Positions 8,265-16,663 of a stretch of DNA of 64,000 bases are shown in pieces. The stretch's first letter is position 1. Every line of letters begins with the position of its first letter. Made by a program: the position numbers and the translations under genes. Source of the stretch: Streptomyces violascens (GTDB taxonomy: Bacteria; Actinomycetota; Actinomycetes; Streptomycetales; Streptomycetaceae); assembly GCF_014649955.1 (NCBI RefSeq), contig NZ_BMUA01000006.1, positions 62,001 through 126,000 on the forward strand. Reading direction: 5' to 3'. Under the pieces are notes generated by a model that saw only the letters and a list, made by a program, of their open reading frames with translations, did not search any database and had not been told where the DNA came from.

Positions 8265-8711
8265 TCAGATGGCGTCCAGTGGGGACGGCTGGAGGCCCCA
8301 GCCGTACGGGAGTTGGCGCCGGATGTCGTCGAGGACCGAGCCGAAGTCGAGCTCGGCGCGCCCGCTGGCATACACCGCTCCCCCGAAGTGCAGGGCGACC
8401 CCGAGGTCGGGCTCCGGCGGTTTGAGGGAGAGCAGGCAGCTGAGGGTGGCCTGCTGGACGGCGCCGTCGTCCGAGGCGACGGGCACGGGCATGTCCCATT
8501 CCATTACGAAGTCACGAAGGTTCCCGCCGTCGAGCGCGAAAGTGCCGCTCTCCGTCGGTATCCCCGGTACCGGGCCGAGCGAGTCAAAGCTCGCTCCGGC
8601 GAAATCGACCCCCCTGATCCGGGTCCGCAATTGCGTCCCGTCAGTGGTGATCGTCAGCGCTTCGGATCCTAGGCGGTCCCGGTACCAACCCGCCCATGAC
8701 TGTGGTGTCAT
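8265..8711 (-). CDS. Hypothetical protein, DUF6304-like
   Basis: This 148-residue soluble protein begins WAGWYRDRLGSEALTITTDGTQLRTRIRGVDFAG and is rich in beta strands, with no signal peptide or membrane segment. The opening resembles a Streptomyces family listed as DUF6304, which I recall as a possible immunity-type protein. I cannot confirm that from the sequence. It is flanked by a reductase and a membrane protein gene with no clear operon link. Confidence 0.6.
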   Translation of the reverse strand: MTPQSWAGWYRDRLGSEALTITTDGTQLRTRIRGVDFAGASFDSLGPVPGIPTESGTFALDGGNLRDFVMEWDMPVPVASDDGAVQQATLSCLLSLKPPEPDLGVALHFGGAVYASGRAELDFGSVLDDIRRQLPYGWGLQPSPLDAI

Positions 8712-8768
8712 GGGCGGAGATTAGCGGCGCACCCTCCTGTTCGTCACAGGGGGTGACCGAAATGAGCG

Positions 8769-9350
8769 TTACCGCTTCCTTGCGTACTTCGAGACGACCG
8801 CACCATTGTCGAACGACCGGGACCCGGTCAACTCGTACGGGCGGGGGCCGAATTCGCCCGACACGACCCGGATTCCGTCGCCCGCGAGCACCGGGTACGT
8901 CTTGATGACCAGCTCGTCGATCTCCTCGGCCAGCTGGCCGGCGAGGTTGCCGCCGCCGCACAGCCAGATGCCGAGGCCGTCCTGCCGCTTGAGCTCGCGC
9001 ACCTTGGCGACCGGGTCGCCGGCCACCAACTCGACCGCGGGGTGCGGGGATTCGGCGAGGCTGCGCGAGAAGACGTACGTCTTGAGGTGGGCGTACGGGT
9101 CGACCATGCCGTCCTTGAGGCCCAGGCCGTAGGTGGCGCGGCCCATCAGGACGGTGTCGTAGTGGGTGTTCTCGGCGTCGTCGCAGCCGAAGTGCCGCCG
9201 GCCGGCGGTCGCCAGCGTCTCCGGCCACTCCGTCTTCAGGTATTCGAGGTACGCCGGGGACAGGTGGTCCATCAGGAACTGGACCTCGTCATCGGGACCC
9301 GCGATGAAGCCGTCGAGGGACATGCCGATGAAGTACGAGAGCTTGCGCAA
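8769..9350 (-). CDS. Dihydrofolate reductase family (RibD C-terminal) protein
   Basis: This 193-residue protein has the RibD/DHFR-like NADPH fold: LSYFIGMSLDGFIAGPDDEVQF at the start, TVLMGRATYGLGL, KTYVFSRSL, GIWLCGGGNLAGQLAEEIDELVI and a C-terminal FDNGAVVSKYAR. It is probably an NADPH-dependent reductase of an unknown pteridine-like or other substrate. The start appears to be TTG 9350, because the conserved SYFIGMSLDGF segment leaves no room for the next Met and AGAGGT lies just upstream. It is divergent from the TetR gene across 110 bp that contain an inverted repeat. Confidence 0.82.
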   Translation of the reverse strand: MRKLSYFIGMSLDGFIAGPDDEVQFLMDHLSPAYLEYLKTEWPETLATAGRRHFGCDDAENTHYDTVLMGRATYGLGLKDGMVDPYAHLKTYVFSRSLAESPHPAVELVAGDPVAKVRELKRQDGLGIWLCGGGNLAGQLAEEIDELVIKTYPVLAGDGIRVVSGEFGPRPYELTGSRSFDNGAVVSKYARKR

Positions 9351-9385
9351 ACCGACCTCTTGAGTCTCGGGGGCGTGGCTCTTCC

Positions 9386-9430
9386 GCGCTAACCACGACA
9401 GCTATAGTGCTTCAGGTGTAGTGGTTGCGC
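9386..9430. promoter_or_regulatory. Inverted repeat in the DHFR-like/TetR divergent promoter
   Basis: GCGC-T-AACCAC (9386-9396) and GTGGTTGCGC (9421-9430) form 10-bp arms with one extra base on the left, spaced by 24 bp. A TATAGT -10-like hexamer (9403-9408) lies between them. This is a reasonable autoregulatory operator for the TetR protein encoded at 9461. Confidence 0.45.
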
Positions 9431-9460
9431 AACCCCCTATTGCCCTCCAGGAGTTCCCGC

Positions 9461-10072
9461 ATGGTCAGAAACCCCGAACGCAGAACCGCGCTGGTCGACG
9501 CGGCGATCGAAGTGCTCGCGCGCGAAGGAGCGCGCGGGCTGACCTTTCGCGCCGTGGACGCGGAGGCGGGCGTGCCCGCGGGCACCTCGTCCAACTACTT
9601 CGCCAGCCGGGACGACCTGTTCACGCAGGCCGGCCGGCACATCCACGTGCGCATGGCACCGGATCCGGACGAGGTCGCCGAGGTGATGCGGCCCGGGCCG
9701 TCGCGCGCACTGATCGCCTCCCTGATGCACTGGGTGGTGCGGCGGATGACCGCCGAACGCACCGGGTACCTCGCCATGCTGGAGCTGCGCCTCGAAGCCA
9801 CCCGGCGGCCCGCGCTGCGGACGGAGCTGACCCGGGCGATCCGCGCGGACCTGGAGGCGAACATCCGCTTCCACGTGGAGTCCGGGCTGCCCGGCGACCC
9901 CGACACCGTCCGGCTGCTCCACTTCGCGGTCAACGGGCTGCTCGTCGAGGTCTTCACGCTGCCGGGGGTGTTCGGCGACGATCCCGAACAGAGCGCCCAC
10001 GAACGGGAGTCGGCCGACAAGGAGACCTCCCGGCTCGTCGACCTCATCGTCTCCCGCATCGTCCCGGACTGA
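9461..10072 (+). CDS. TetR/AcrR family regulator
   Basis: This 203-residue regulator has an N-terminal helix-turn-helix (RTALVDAAIEVLAREGARGLTFRAVDAEAGVPAGTSSNYFASRDDLF) and an all-helical ligand domain of the TetR_C type (LMHWVVRRMTAERTGYLAMLELRLEATRRPAL). ATG 9461 is chosen because CCAGGAG lies just upstream. It is divergently transcribed from the dihydrofolate-reductase-like gene, the simplest candidate target. The ligand is unknown. Confidence 0.87.
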   Translation: MVRNPERRTALVDAAIEVLAREGARGLTFRAVDAEAGVPAGTSSNYFASRDDLFTQAGRHIHVRMAPDPDEVAEVMRPGPSRALIASLMHWVVRRMTAERTGYLAMLELRLEATRRPALRTELTRAIRADLEANIRFHVESGLPGDPDTVRLLHFAVNGLLVEVFTLPGVFGDDPEQSAHERESADKETSRLVDLIVSRIVPD

Positions 10073-10086
10073 GCCCCGCCAGGACC

Positions 10087-10692
10087 TCAGGCCCTGGGCT
10101 CGCGCCACATCGGGTGGACCAGCGGCCCGTCCGGCAGCCGCACCGGCTCGCCGAGCGGGGCGAAGCCGAGGCGCCGGTACAGATGGGGACTGCGCTCGCT
10201 GCTCGCCTCCAGATAGGCGGGCAGGCCCTCCCGGTCGCACCGCTCCAGTACGGAAGTGATCAGCGCGGCGCCCAGGCCCTCGCCCTGCCGGTCCGGGACC
10301 ACCCCGACCATCCAGAGGTACGCGTGGGCGCGGCCCTGCGGATGGATGCCGGCCATCAGGTGCGCGATCTGCTCGACCCGCTCGTTGCCGGGGTCGACGA
10401 AGGCCCGCAGCTGCGCGGGCCCGTCGTCGCCTTCCTCCGGTTCGTGCGGCTCGGCCGGGACGTCGATCCACAGCGCGACCGCCGCGCCGTCCTCGGTGAT
10501 GTCCACATGGCCCTCGGCGAAGGAGAGCCGGCAGAAGGCCTCCATCAGGCGGTGGTGCACCTCGCGCCGCCGCGCCGCGTCGGGCAGCACCCAGCTGCTC
10601 ACCGGGTCGTCGATGAACGCCGCGTCGAGGATGCGTACCGCCGCCGCTTCGTCGCTCCGCTCCGCCCGCCTGATCCGTACGCCCATGCCCAT
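10087..10692 (-). CDS. GNAT family N-acetyltransferase
   Basis: This protein of about 201 residues has the GNAT core: an N-terminal RIRRAERSDEAAAVRILDAAF, strand 4 YLWMVGVVPDRQGEGLGAALI with the acetyl-CoA pyrophosphate loop QGEGLG, and a C-terminal SPHLYRRLGFAPLGEPVRLPDG. The acceptor substrate is unknown. ATG 10692 (MGMGVRIRR) is preferred because GGGAG precedes it; ATG 10686 is possible. It is immediately downstream of the MFS gene on the same strand and may be co-transcribed. Confidence 0.85.
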   Translation of the reverse strand: MGMGVRIRRAERSDEAAAVRILDAAFIDDPVSSWVLPDAARRREVHHRLMEAFCRLSFAEGHVDITEDGAAVALWIDVPAEPHEPEEGDDGPAQLRAFVDPGNERVEQIAHLMAGIHPQGRAHAYLWMVGVVPDRQGEGLGAALITSVLERCDREGLPAYLEASSERSPHLYRRLGFAPLGEPVRLPDGPLVHPMWREPRA

Positions 10693-10715
10693 CGCTCCCA
10701 CCCCGTCCGGCCGCC

Positions 10716-11939
10716 TCAACCAACCGGCGCCATCCTAGAGTTGGACCGCTCGGCCCAGCGGACCGCGGGCCCGAGCGCGAGGCCGGCGGCGAGGAACAGG
10801 GCGCCGAGCAGCAGCCAGCCGGGCACGCCCCAGTCGACGACGAGCGCGGTGAGCAGCAGCGGGCCGAGCATCCTGGCCAGCGGCACGCCCATGCCGAAGA
10901 AGCCCTGGTACTCGCCCTGCTGGTCGGCCGGTGCGAGATCGAAGCCGATCTGCCAGGCACCCGCGGACTGCATCATCTCGCCCGCCACCTGGAGCCCGCC
11001 CGCTACCAGCAGCACGACCGTGGCGGCCCAGGCGGACGCCCCGGCGGCACTGAGCGCGAACACCGCGCAGGAGGCGAGCATCAGCACCCCGCCGCGCGCC
11101 ACGGTCCGCCGGGCACTGGGCAGATCACGGACGGCCGAGGCGGTTCGGACCTGGAAGAGCATCACCGCGCCGGTGTTGAGCACGAGCAGCGCGGACACCA
11201 GCCACCCCGGGGCGTCGGTGCGGGTGACGGTCCACAACGGGACGGCGAGGCTGATCAGCGGCATTCGCAGCAGGAGCAGGGCGTTGAGGAGGGTGATCAC
11301 GGCGTAGGGGCGGTCGCGCAGCACGGCGAACCGCGGGCCCGCGCCGGGCGCGGCGGCCTTGGCCGGCACCCGGGGCAGCCGGAGCAGGGCGAGCGCGCAG
11401 AGCAGGAAGGCCGCCGCGTCCAGGGCGAAGACCGCGAGGTAGGCGGTGCGGGTGCCGTAGTGCAGGGCGACCCCGCCGACCGCGGCTCCGACGGCGAGCC
11501 CGGCGTTCAGGGTGGACTGGAGGTGCGCGAGGACGTGGGTGCGGTCCCGGCGGTCGACGAGTGCGGCGAGGAGCGCCTGACGGGCGGCGGAGAGCCCGGT
11601 CTGCGCGGTCGCGTAGCAGCAGGCGGCCAGGACGAAGGGGAGGAAGCCCCGGACGAACAGGAAGGCCGCGACCGAGGCTCCCGTGGCGGCGGCGAGCAGG
11701 ACGGCGACGCCGCGCGGGCCGCGCCGGTCGGCGAGCCGGCCGAGCGGCACCCCGGCGAGCGCGCCGACCGCCCAGGCGAGGGTCAGGCCGAGGCCTATGC
11801 GGGTGGCCGGGAGGCCGACTATGCGGCTGAAGTACAGCGCCGAGGTGACCAGGAAGGCGCCGTCGCCCAGGGAGTTGACGAGCTGGGCGGCGGCGAGGCC
11901 GCGGGCGGGGCCGGCGGGCGGCAGGAGGCGGGGCGTCAT
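10716..11939 (-). CDS. MFS transporter
   Basis: This 407-residue protein has about 12 hydrophobic segments and the MFS motif A-like loop GVPLGRLADRRGPRGVAVL between helices 2 and 3. It resembles drug/H+ antiporters (DHA-like). The substrate is unknown. The GNAT gene follows 23 bp after its stop, and a transporter-acetyltransferase pair is a common resistance-like arrangement. Confidence 0.85.
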   Translation of the reverse strand: MTPRLLPPAGPARGLAAAQLVNSLGDGAFLVTSALYFSRIVGLPATRIGLGLTLAWAVGALAGVPLGRLADRRGPRGVAVLLAAATGASVAAFLFVRGFLPFVLAACCYATAQTGLSAARQALLAALVDRRDRTHVLAHLQSTLNAGLAVGAAVGGVALHYGTRTAYLAVFALDAAAFLLCALALLRLPRVPAKAAAPGAGPRFAVLRDRPYAVITLLNALLLLRMPLISLAVPLWTVTRTDAPGWLVSALLVLNTGAVMLFQVRTASAVRDLPSARRTVARGGVLMLASCAVFALSAAGASAWAATVVLLVAGGLQVAGEMMQSAGAWQIGFDLAPADQQGEYQGFFGMGVPLARMLGPLLLTALVVDWGVPGWLLLGALFLAAGLALGPAVRWAERSNSRMAPVG

Positions 11940-12031
11940 GTGCCCATCAAATCAAGCTGAATGGCCCAGGGTTGGGGCCATTCGGCTTCGAATCCACTGG
12001 GCCACTCGAAGAATCCGCACCGCCCGGCGGA

Positions 12032-13063
12032 TCAGCTGGTGCGGCGGGTCACAAACTCGGCCAGGGCGAGGAGTTCGCCCGCCGCGGTCGGGTCGGGGAC
12101 GGCGCGCGAGAGGTGGTCGACCGCGCGGGCCATGCGGTCGGCGGCATGGATCTGGGCCCAGTCGCGGCCGCCGGCCAGATCGACCGCCTCGGCGGCCCGG
12201 CGGACCGCGGCGGCGCCCATCGGGGCCCGGTACAGCTCGGCGAGCTCGGCCGCCGCCGGGGTGCCCGAGCCGAGCGCGGCGACGACGGGCAGCGACTTCT
12301 TGTGCGCGGCGAGGTCGGCGCCGGCGGGCTTCCCGGTGCGCCCGGGGTCGCCCCAGATGCCGATCAGGTCGTCGATGAGCTGGAAGGCGAGCCCGGCCTC
12401 GCGGCCGAACGCGTCCATGGCGGCGACCTCCTCCTCGCCCGCGCCCGCGTACAGCGCGCCGAGTGCGCAGGCGCAGCCGAGCAGCGCCCCGGTCTTGGCC
12501 ATCGCCATGGCGAGGCACTCGTCGAGCGAGACGTCCTGCGGGCCCCGGTGCTCGAAGGCGCAGTCGGCCTGCTGGCCGGCGCACAGTTCGATGACGCAGG
12601 CGGCGAGCCGGGCGGAGGCGGCCGAGGACGCGGGGTGGCTGTCGTCGGCGATCAGGCGCAGGGCGAGGGCGAGCAGCGCGTCACCGACGACGATGGCGTC
12701 CGGGGTGCCGAAGACGGTCCAGGCGGTGGGGCGGTGGCGCCGGGTCGCGTCCTCGTCGATGACGTCGTCGTGGAGCAGCGTGAAGTTGTGGACGAGCTCG
12801 ACGGCGGCGGCCGCCTGTACCGCCGTTTCGGGGTGGCCGCCGAGCGCCGTGGCGGCGGCGAGGACGAGGGCGGGGCGGATCGCCTTGCCCGCCTGTCCGC
12901 CGGCCGGGGTGCCGTCCGCGTGCTCCCAGCCGAAGTGGTACATCGCGACCCGCCGCATGGAGCCGGGCAACGACTCGACGGTGGAGCGCAGTCGGGGGTT
13001 GACGACGGTACGGGTCCGCTCAAGCAGCTCGACCGCCTCGCGGCCCTCCATGGCCTCCGGCAT
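12032..13063 (-). CDS. Polyprenyl (FPP/GGPP-type) synthase, probable encapsulin cargo
   Basis: This 343-residue trans-isoprenyl diphosphate synthase has the first Asp-rich motif HDDVIDED (D99, D100, D103) and the second QLIDDLIGIWGD (231-239). It also has the GKAIRPALVL substrate motif and a TGALLGCA helix. Phe94 stands five residues before the first motif, a chain-length position, but the product length cannot be fixed from that. ATG 13063 is preferred over an in-frame TTG at 13069. It lies directly downstream of the family 2B encapsulin shell gene, and polyprenyl synthases are recognised neighbours and proposed cargo of such shells. No long disordered loading extension is obvious at either end. 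Confidence 0.9.
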   Translation of the reverse strand: MPEAMEGREAVELLERTRTVVNPRLRSTVESLPGSMRRVAMYHFGWEHADGTPAGGQAGKAIRPALVLAAATALGGHPETAVQAAAAVELVHNFTLLHDDVIDEDATRRHRPTAWTVFGTPDAIVVGDALLALALRLIADDSHPASSAASARLAACVIELCAGQQADCAFEHRGPQDVSLDECLAMAMAKTGALLGCACALGALYAGAGEEEVAAMDAFGREAGLAFQLIDDLIGIWGDPGRTGKPAGADLAAHKKSLPVVAALGSGTPAAAELAELYRAPMGAAAVRRAAEAVDLAGGRDWAQIHAADRMARAVDHLSRAVPDPTAAGELLALAEFVTRRTS

Positions 13064-13102
13064 TGCCAACGGGGGTGACCTTTCTCGGGGTTGACGGCGG
13101 CA

Positions 13103-13130
13103 CCGGGCGCGCCTCGTGAGGCGCGCCCGG
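13103..13130. promoter_or_regulatory. Hairpin between encapsulin shell and polyprenyl synthase genes
   Basis: CCGGGCGCGCCTC and its complement form a 12-13 bp stem with a minimal loop, placed in the 76-bp gap between shell and cargo genes. There is no T-tract. It could terminate part of the transcripts, or stabilise the shell message, giving shell in excess over enzyme. Confidence 0.55.
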
Positions 13131-13139
13131 ACCGGAAGC

Positions 13140-14537
13140 TCACCGCCAGCGGCTGACCTCGACGTTCTCCAGGACGCCGAGCGCGTCGGGCACCAGGATC
13201 GCCGCCGAGTAGTACGCGGTGACGAGGTACGAGATGATCGCCTGCTCGTCGATGCCCATGAAGCGGACCGACAGGCTCGGCTCGATCTCGTCGGGGATAC
13301 CGGCCTGCTGGAGCCCGATGACGCCCTGCTCGGCCTCGCCGGTACGCATGCAGATGATCGAGGTCGTACGGGCCTCGCTCACCGGGATCTTGTTGCACGG
13401 GAAGATCGGCACGCCGCGCCAGGCGGGCACGTGGTGGCCGCCCACCTCCACGGACTCGGGCACCAGGCCGCGCTTGTTGCACTCACGCCCGAAGGCGGCG
13501 ATCGCGCGGGGGTGGGCGAGGAACAGCTTGGATCCGCGGCGCCGGGAGAGCAGCTCGTCCATGTCGTCGGGGCTGGGCACCCCGTCGTGCGGCTGGAGGC
13601 GCTGGCCGTAGTCGCAGTTGGTCAGGAGGCCGAACTCGCGGTTGTTGACGAGCTCGTGCTCCTGGCGCTCGCGCAGCGCCTCGACCGTGAGCCTCAACTG
13701 CTGCTCGGTCTGGTTCATCGGCTGGTTGTAGAGGTCGGCGACGCGGCTGTGGACCTTCAGCACGGTCTGGGCGACGGAGAGTTCGTACTCGCGGGGCGAG
13801 CCCTCGTAGTCGACGTAGGTGTGCGGAATGACCGCTTCGCCGACGTGGCCGGCGGAGAGGTCGATCGCCGCTTCGCCGTAGGTGTTGGTGCGCTGGTCAG
13901 GCACCGCCGAGGCCGTCGCGAGGTGTGCGTGCAGCGACTCGGAGCGCTCCGCGAGGTTGAGCACGTCGGCCCGGCTCAGGACCAGGACGGTGCACCCGGT
14001 GGTGGCGCGGAAGGTGCACTCCCAGACGGCCTCGCCGGAGACCAGCGCCTGCTCGCCGAAGTGCGCCCCGTCGGCGAGGAAGCCGAGCTCGGTCTCGTCG
14101 CCGTACGGGCCGGTGCCGATCTTCTCGACGCGGCCGTGCGCGAGCAGGAACACCCGGTCGGTGACGTCGCCCGCGGTGGCGATGACCTCGCCCGCCGCGA
14201 ATTCGCGCTGCTCGCAGCGGTTGGCCAGCTCCGTGAGGGCGGCCTCGTCCTCGTAGTCGCGCAACGCGGGCAGCTCGCCCAGTTCGGCGGGGATGACGGC
14301 GACCCGCTCGCCGGTCTGGACGAAGGTGATCCGTCCGTCCCCCACCGAGTAGCTGAGCCGTCGGTTGACCCGGTATGTACCACCCTGCACCTGGACCCAT
14401 GGCAGCATCCGCAGCAGCCAACGGGAGGTGATCTCCTGCATCTGCGGCACGGACTTGGTGGTGGTCGCCAAGTTCCGCGCGGCGGCTGTGCCGAGACTCT
14501 GCTGGGCGCGGTTCTCGGGGCCTGCCTCGACCGACAT
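13140..14537 (-). CDS. Family 2B encapsulin shell protein with cyclic-nucleotide-binding-like domain (EshA type)
   Basis: This 465-residue protein is the EshA-like family 2B encapsulin, which self-assembles into an HK97-fold nanocompartment. Residues from about 70 to 210 form an inserted cNMP-binding-like domain ([56 protein letters not shown]). The flanking sequences ([77 protein letters not shown]) match the shell fold. The canonical cNMP phosphate-binding Arg is not clearly in place, so ligand binding is uncertain. ATG 14537 has an AAGGAG site. The downstream polyprenyl synthase is the likely cargo. Confidence 0.92.
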   Translation of the reverse strand: MSVEAGPENRAQQSLGTAAARNLATTTKSVPQMQEITSRWLLRMLPWVQVQGGTYRVNRRLSYSVGDGRITFVQTGERVAVIPAELGELPALRDYEDEAALTELANRCEQREFAAGEVIATAGDVTDRVFLLAHGRVEKIGTGPYGDETELGFLADGAHFGEQALVSGEAVWECTFRATTGCTVLVLSRADVLNLAERSESLHAHLATASAVPDQRTNTYGEAAIDLSAGHVGEAVIPHTYVDYEGSPREYELSVAQTVLKVHSRVADLYNQPMNQTEQQLRLTVEALRERQEHELVNNREFGLLTNCDYGQRLQPHDGVPSPDDMDELLSRRRGSKLFLAHPRAIAAFGRECNKRGLVPESVEVGGHHVPAWRGVPIFPCNKIPVSEARTTSIICMRTGEAEQGVIGLQQAGIPDEIEPSLSVRFMGIDEQAIISYLVTAYYSAAILVPDALGVLENVEVSRWR

Positions 14538-14748
14538 GTGACTCCTTCTGAGCTCTTACGACCTTGAAGCTGGACTTCGCCGAGAACACTTCCAGCACGG
14601 AGAGTCCCCGCGCCATTACTCAAATGAGTGGGATTAGAACAACGGCGGGCCGGGCAGCCGCCGCGAAGCGCTCGAACGCGCCCCGCACGCTCCCCACTTC
14701 GCGCACCCCGAAGACACCGGCCGATGACCGACACATCGACCAAGCTTT

Positions 14749-14771
14749 AATTTGCACACGAGATGCAAGTT
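14749..14771. promoter_or_regulatory. Probable NsrR box upstream of nsrR
   Basis: A 23-bp imperfect palindrome (left arm AATTTGCA, right arm TGCAAGTT, 7-bp centre) lies 15 bp before the nsrR start. It has the same length and outer AA/TT ends as the palindrome upstream of hmpA, consistent with autorepression by the Fe-S NO sensor. Confidence 0.7.
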
Positions 14772-14786
14772 ACCTACGGTGCTCCC

Positions 14787-15230
14787 ATGCGGCTGACGAG
14801 ATTCACCGACCTGGCGCTGCGAGTGCTGATGCGGCTCGCGGTCACCGAGAGCGCGGACGACCAGGCCCCTCCCACCACGCGGGAGGTGGCGGACGCGATG
14901 CACATCCCGTACACGCACACCGCGAAGGTCGTCGCCCGCCTCCAGCACCTCGGCCTCGTCGAGGCGCGGCGCGGCCGGGGCGGCGGGCTCTCACTCACCC
15001 CGGCGGGCCGGCTCGCCTCCGTGGGCGGCCTGGTGCGCGAACTCGAAGGGCCGGGCGACGTCGTGGAGTGCGAGGGGGCGACACCGTGCCCGCTCGCCGC
15101 GGCCTGCCGCCTGCGCCGGGCGCTGCACCGCGCACAGGAGGCGTTCTACGACTCCCTCGACGACGTCACGGTGGACGACCTGGTGGCCTCACCGACCGGT
15201 CCACTGCTGATCGGCCTCACCACCCGCTGA
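14787..15230 (+). CDS. nsrR: Rrf2-family nitric oxide sensor NsrR
   Basis: This 147-residue Rrf2 regulator has a winged helix at MRLTRFTDLALRVLMRLAV and TTREVADAMHIPYTHTAKVVARLQHLGLVEARRGRGGGLSL. Three cysteines (VECEGATPCPLAAACRLRRAL) carry the [4Fe-4S] cluster that nitric oxide destroys. ATG 14787 is the start that gives the family's conserved MRLT opening; no ribosome site is evident, so translation may be leaderless or weak. The next gene is flavohaemoglobin, the classical NsrR target in Streptomyces, with matching palindromes before both genes. Confidence 0.93.
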   Translation: MRLTRFTDLALRVLMRLAVTESADDQAPPTTREVADAMHIPYTHTAKVVARLQHLGLVEARRGRGGGLSLTPAGRLASVGGLVRELEGPGDVVECEGATPCPLAAACRLRRALHRAQEAFYDSLDDVTVDDLVASPTGPLLIGLTTR

Positions 15231-15277
15231 CACCCCGTCAGCCACTCCCCCTCCTTGGGATTTTTCGCACGCCCTCA

Positions 15278-15300
15278 AATACGAATCTAAAATACCAATT
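15278..15300. promoter_or_regulatory. Probable NsrR box upstream of hmpA
   Basis: A 23-bp imperfect palindrome begins AATACGAAT and ends ATACCAATT, with 7 of 11 positions symmetrical. It lies 15 bp before the hmpA start in an unusually AT-rich stretch that must also hold the promoter. Confidence 0.65.
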
Positions 15301-15314
15301 ACAGGAGCCAGTCG

Positions 15315-16517
15315 ATGCTGTCCGAGAAGTCGACCACGACCGTACGCGCCACCCTGCCCGCCGTCGGGGCGGCCATCGGCACCATCACCGAGCGCTTCTA
15401 CGAGCGGCTCTTCGCCGCCCACCCCGAGCTGCTGCGGGACCTGTTCAACCGGGGCAACCAGGCCGCCGGCCTCCAGAAGCAGGCGCTCGCCGGCTCCATC
15501 GCCGCGTTCGCGACGCACCTGGTGGACCAGCCCGACGACCGCCCGGACGTGATGCTGAACCGCATCGCGAACAAGCACGCCTCGCTCGGCGTGACCGCGG
15601 ACCAGTACAAGATCGTCCATCGCCACCTCTTCGCGGCGATCGCCGAGGTGCTGGGCGAGGCAGTGACCCCGGAGGTCGCCGAGGCCTGGGACGAGGTGTA
15701 CTGGCTGATGGCGAACGCGCTGATCGCCATCGAGGCCCGCCTCTACGAGGAGCGGGGCGTACTCGCCGGGGACGTCTGGCGGGAGTGGACAGTGGCCGGC
15801 CGCATCGAGGAGACCGCAGACTGCGCCACCTTCCGGCTGCGCCCCGCCGACGGCGCGCCCGCCCCCGCCTTCCGGGCCGGCCAGTACGTCTCCGTCCAGG
15901 TCGGACTCGCCGACGGCGCCCGCCAGATACGCCAGTACAGCCTGAGCTCGGCGCCCGGCAGCGAGTTCCGCTCGATCACCGTCAAGCGCGTCCAGGGCGA
16001 CCCGGACGGCGAGGTTTCCGGCCACCTGCACGCCCACGTCCGCGAGGGAGACCGGCTGCGCGTCTCGGCGCCGTACGGCGATCTCGTCCTCGACACGGGT
16101 CTCGATACCGACGATGCGCCCCTTCTGCTCGCCTCCGCGGGCATCGGCTGCACGCCGATGCTCTCCATGCTGGAGCAGCTCGCGGCCGCCGGGCACCGCG
16201 CCCCGGTGACCGTGGTGCACGCCGACCGCTCCCCCGCCGGGCACCCGCTGCGCGAGGACCATGCGGCGCTCACCGCCAAACTCCCGGACGCGGCGGCCCA
16301 CTTCTGGTACGAGTCCCCGGAGCCGGGCCACCCGGCCGACCGCACCGGCCTGGTCGACCTGACGACGCTGCCGGTCCCGTCGGGCACCCGCGCCTACCTG
16401 TGCGGCCCGCTCCCGTTCATGCGCGCGGTCCGCACCCAGCTGCTGGCCAAGGGGGTGGCGGCGGCCGACATCCACTACGAGGTGTTCGGCCCGGACCTGT
16501 GGCCGGCCCAGGGCTGA
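15315..16517 (+). CDS. hmpA: Flavohaemoglobin (nitric oxide dioxygenase)
   Basis: This 400-residue two-module enzyme oxidises NO to nitrate using O2 and NAD(P)H. The globin domain (1-140) holds the proximal-histidine helix (IANKHASLGVTADQYKIVHRHL). The FAD domain shows RQIRQYSLSSAPG, and the NAD(P)H domain shows LLLASAGIGCTPMLSMLEQL and YLCGPLPFMRAV. Length matches E. coli Hmp and S. coelicolor HmpA. An AGGAG site (15302-15306) precedes ATG 15315. It is probably repressed by NsrR from the gene 85 bp upstream and detoxifies endogenous or host NO in the cytoplasm. Confidence 0.95.
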   Translation: MLSEKSTTTVRATLPAVGAAIGTITERFYERLFAAHPELLRDLFNRGNQAAGLQKQALAGSIAAFATHLVDQPDDRPDVMLNRIANKHASLGVTADQYKIVHRHLFAAIAEVLGEAVTPEVAEAWDEVYWLMANALIAIEARLYEERGVLAGDVWREWTVAGRIEETADCATFRLRPADGAPAPAFRAGQYVSVQVGLADGARQIRQYSLSSAPGSEFRSITVKRVQGDPDGEVSGHLHAHVREGDRLRVSAPYGDLVLDTGLDTDDAPLLLASAGIGCTPMLSMLEQLAAAGHRAPVTVVHADRSPAGHPLREDHAALTAKLPDAAAHFWYESPEPGHPADRTGLVDLTTLPVPSGTRAYLCGPLPFMRAVRTQLLAKGVAAADIHYEVFGPDLWPAQG

Positions 16518-16663
16518 CGGACCCCGTTGGGCTCCGGTGTCCGGATCGACTCGCTCACCAAACCGAACAGGTCACCCCGTAGCAGTCAAATGCATCCTTC
16601 ACAGGGCGAGTTGGGATACAAGCGGTACGAGTCACATCCGTACCGCTCTGGAAGGAGGCGGCC

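Noticed and set aside
9421..11307. A 628-codon plus-strand frame across TetR, GNAT and MFS genes
   Set aside because: It is arginine- and proline-rich, lacks any motif, and is out of phase with the well-supported genes it overlaps.
10716..14537. A single terpene gene cluster covering MFS, polyprenyl synthase and encapsulin
   Set aside because: No terpene cyclase or other tailoring gene is present, and the MFS gene is separated and seems paired with the GNAT gene.
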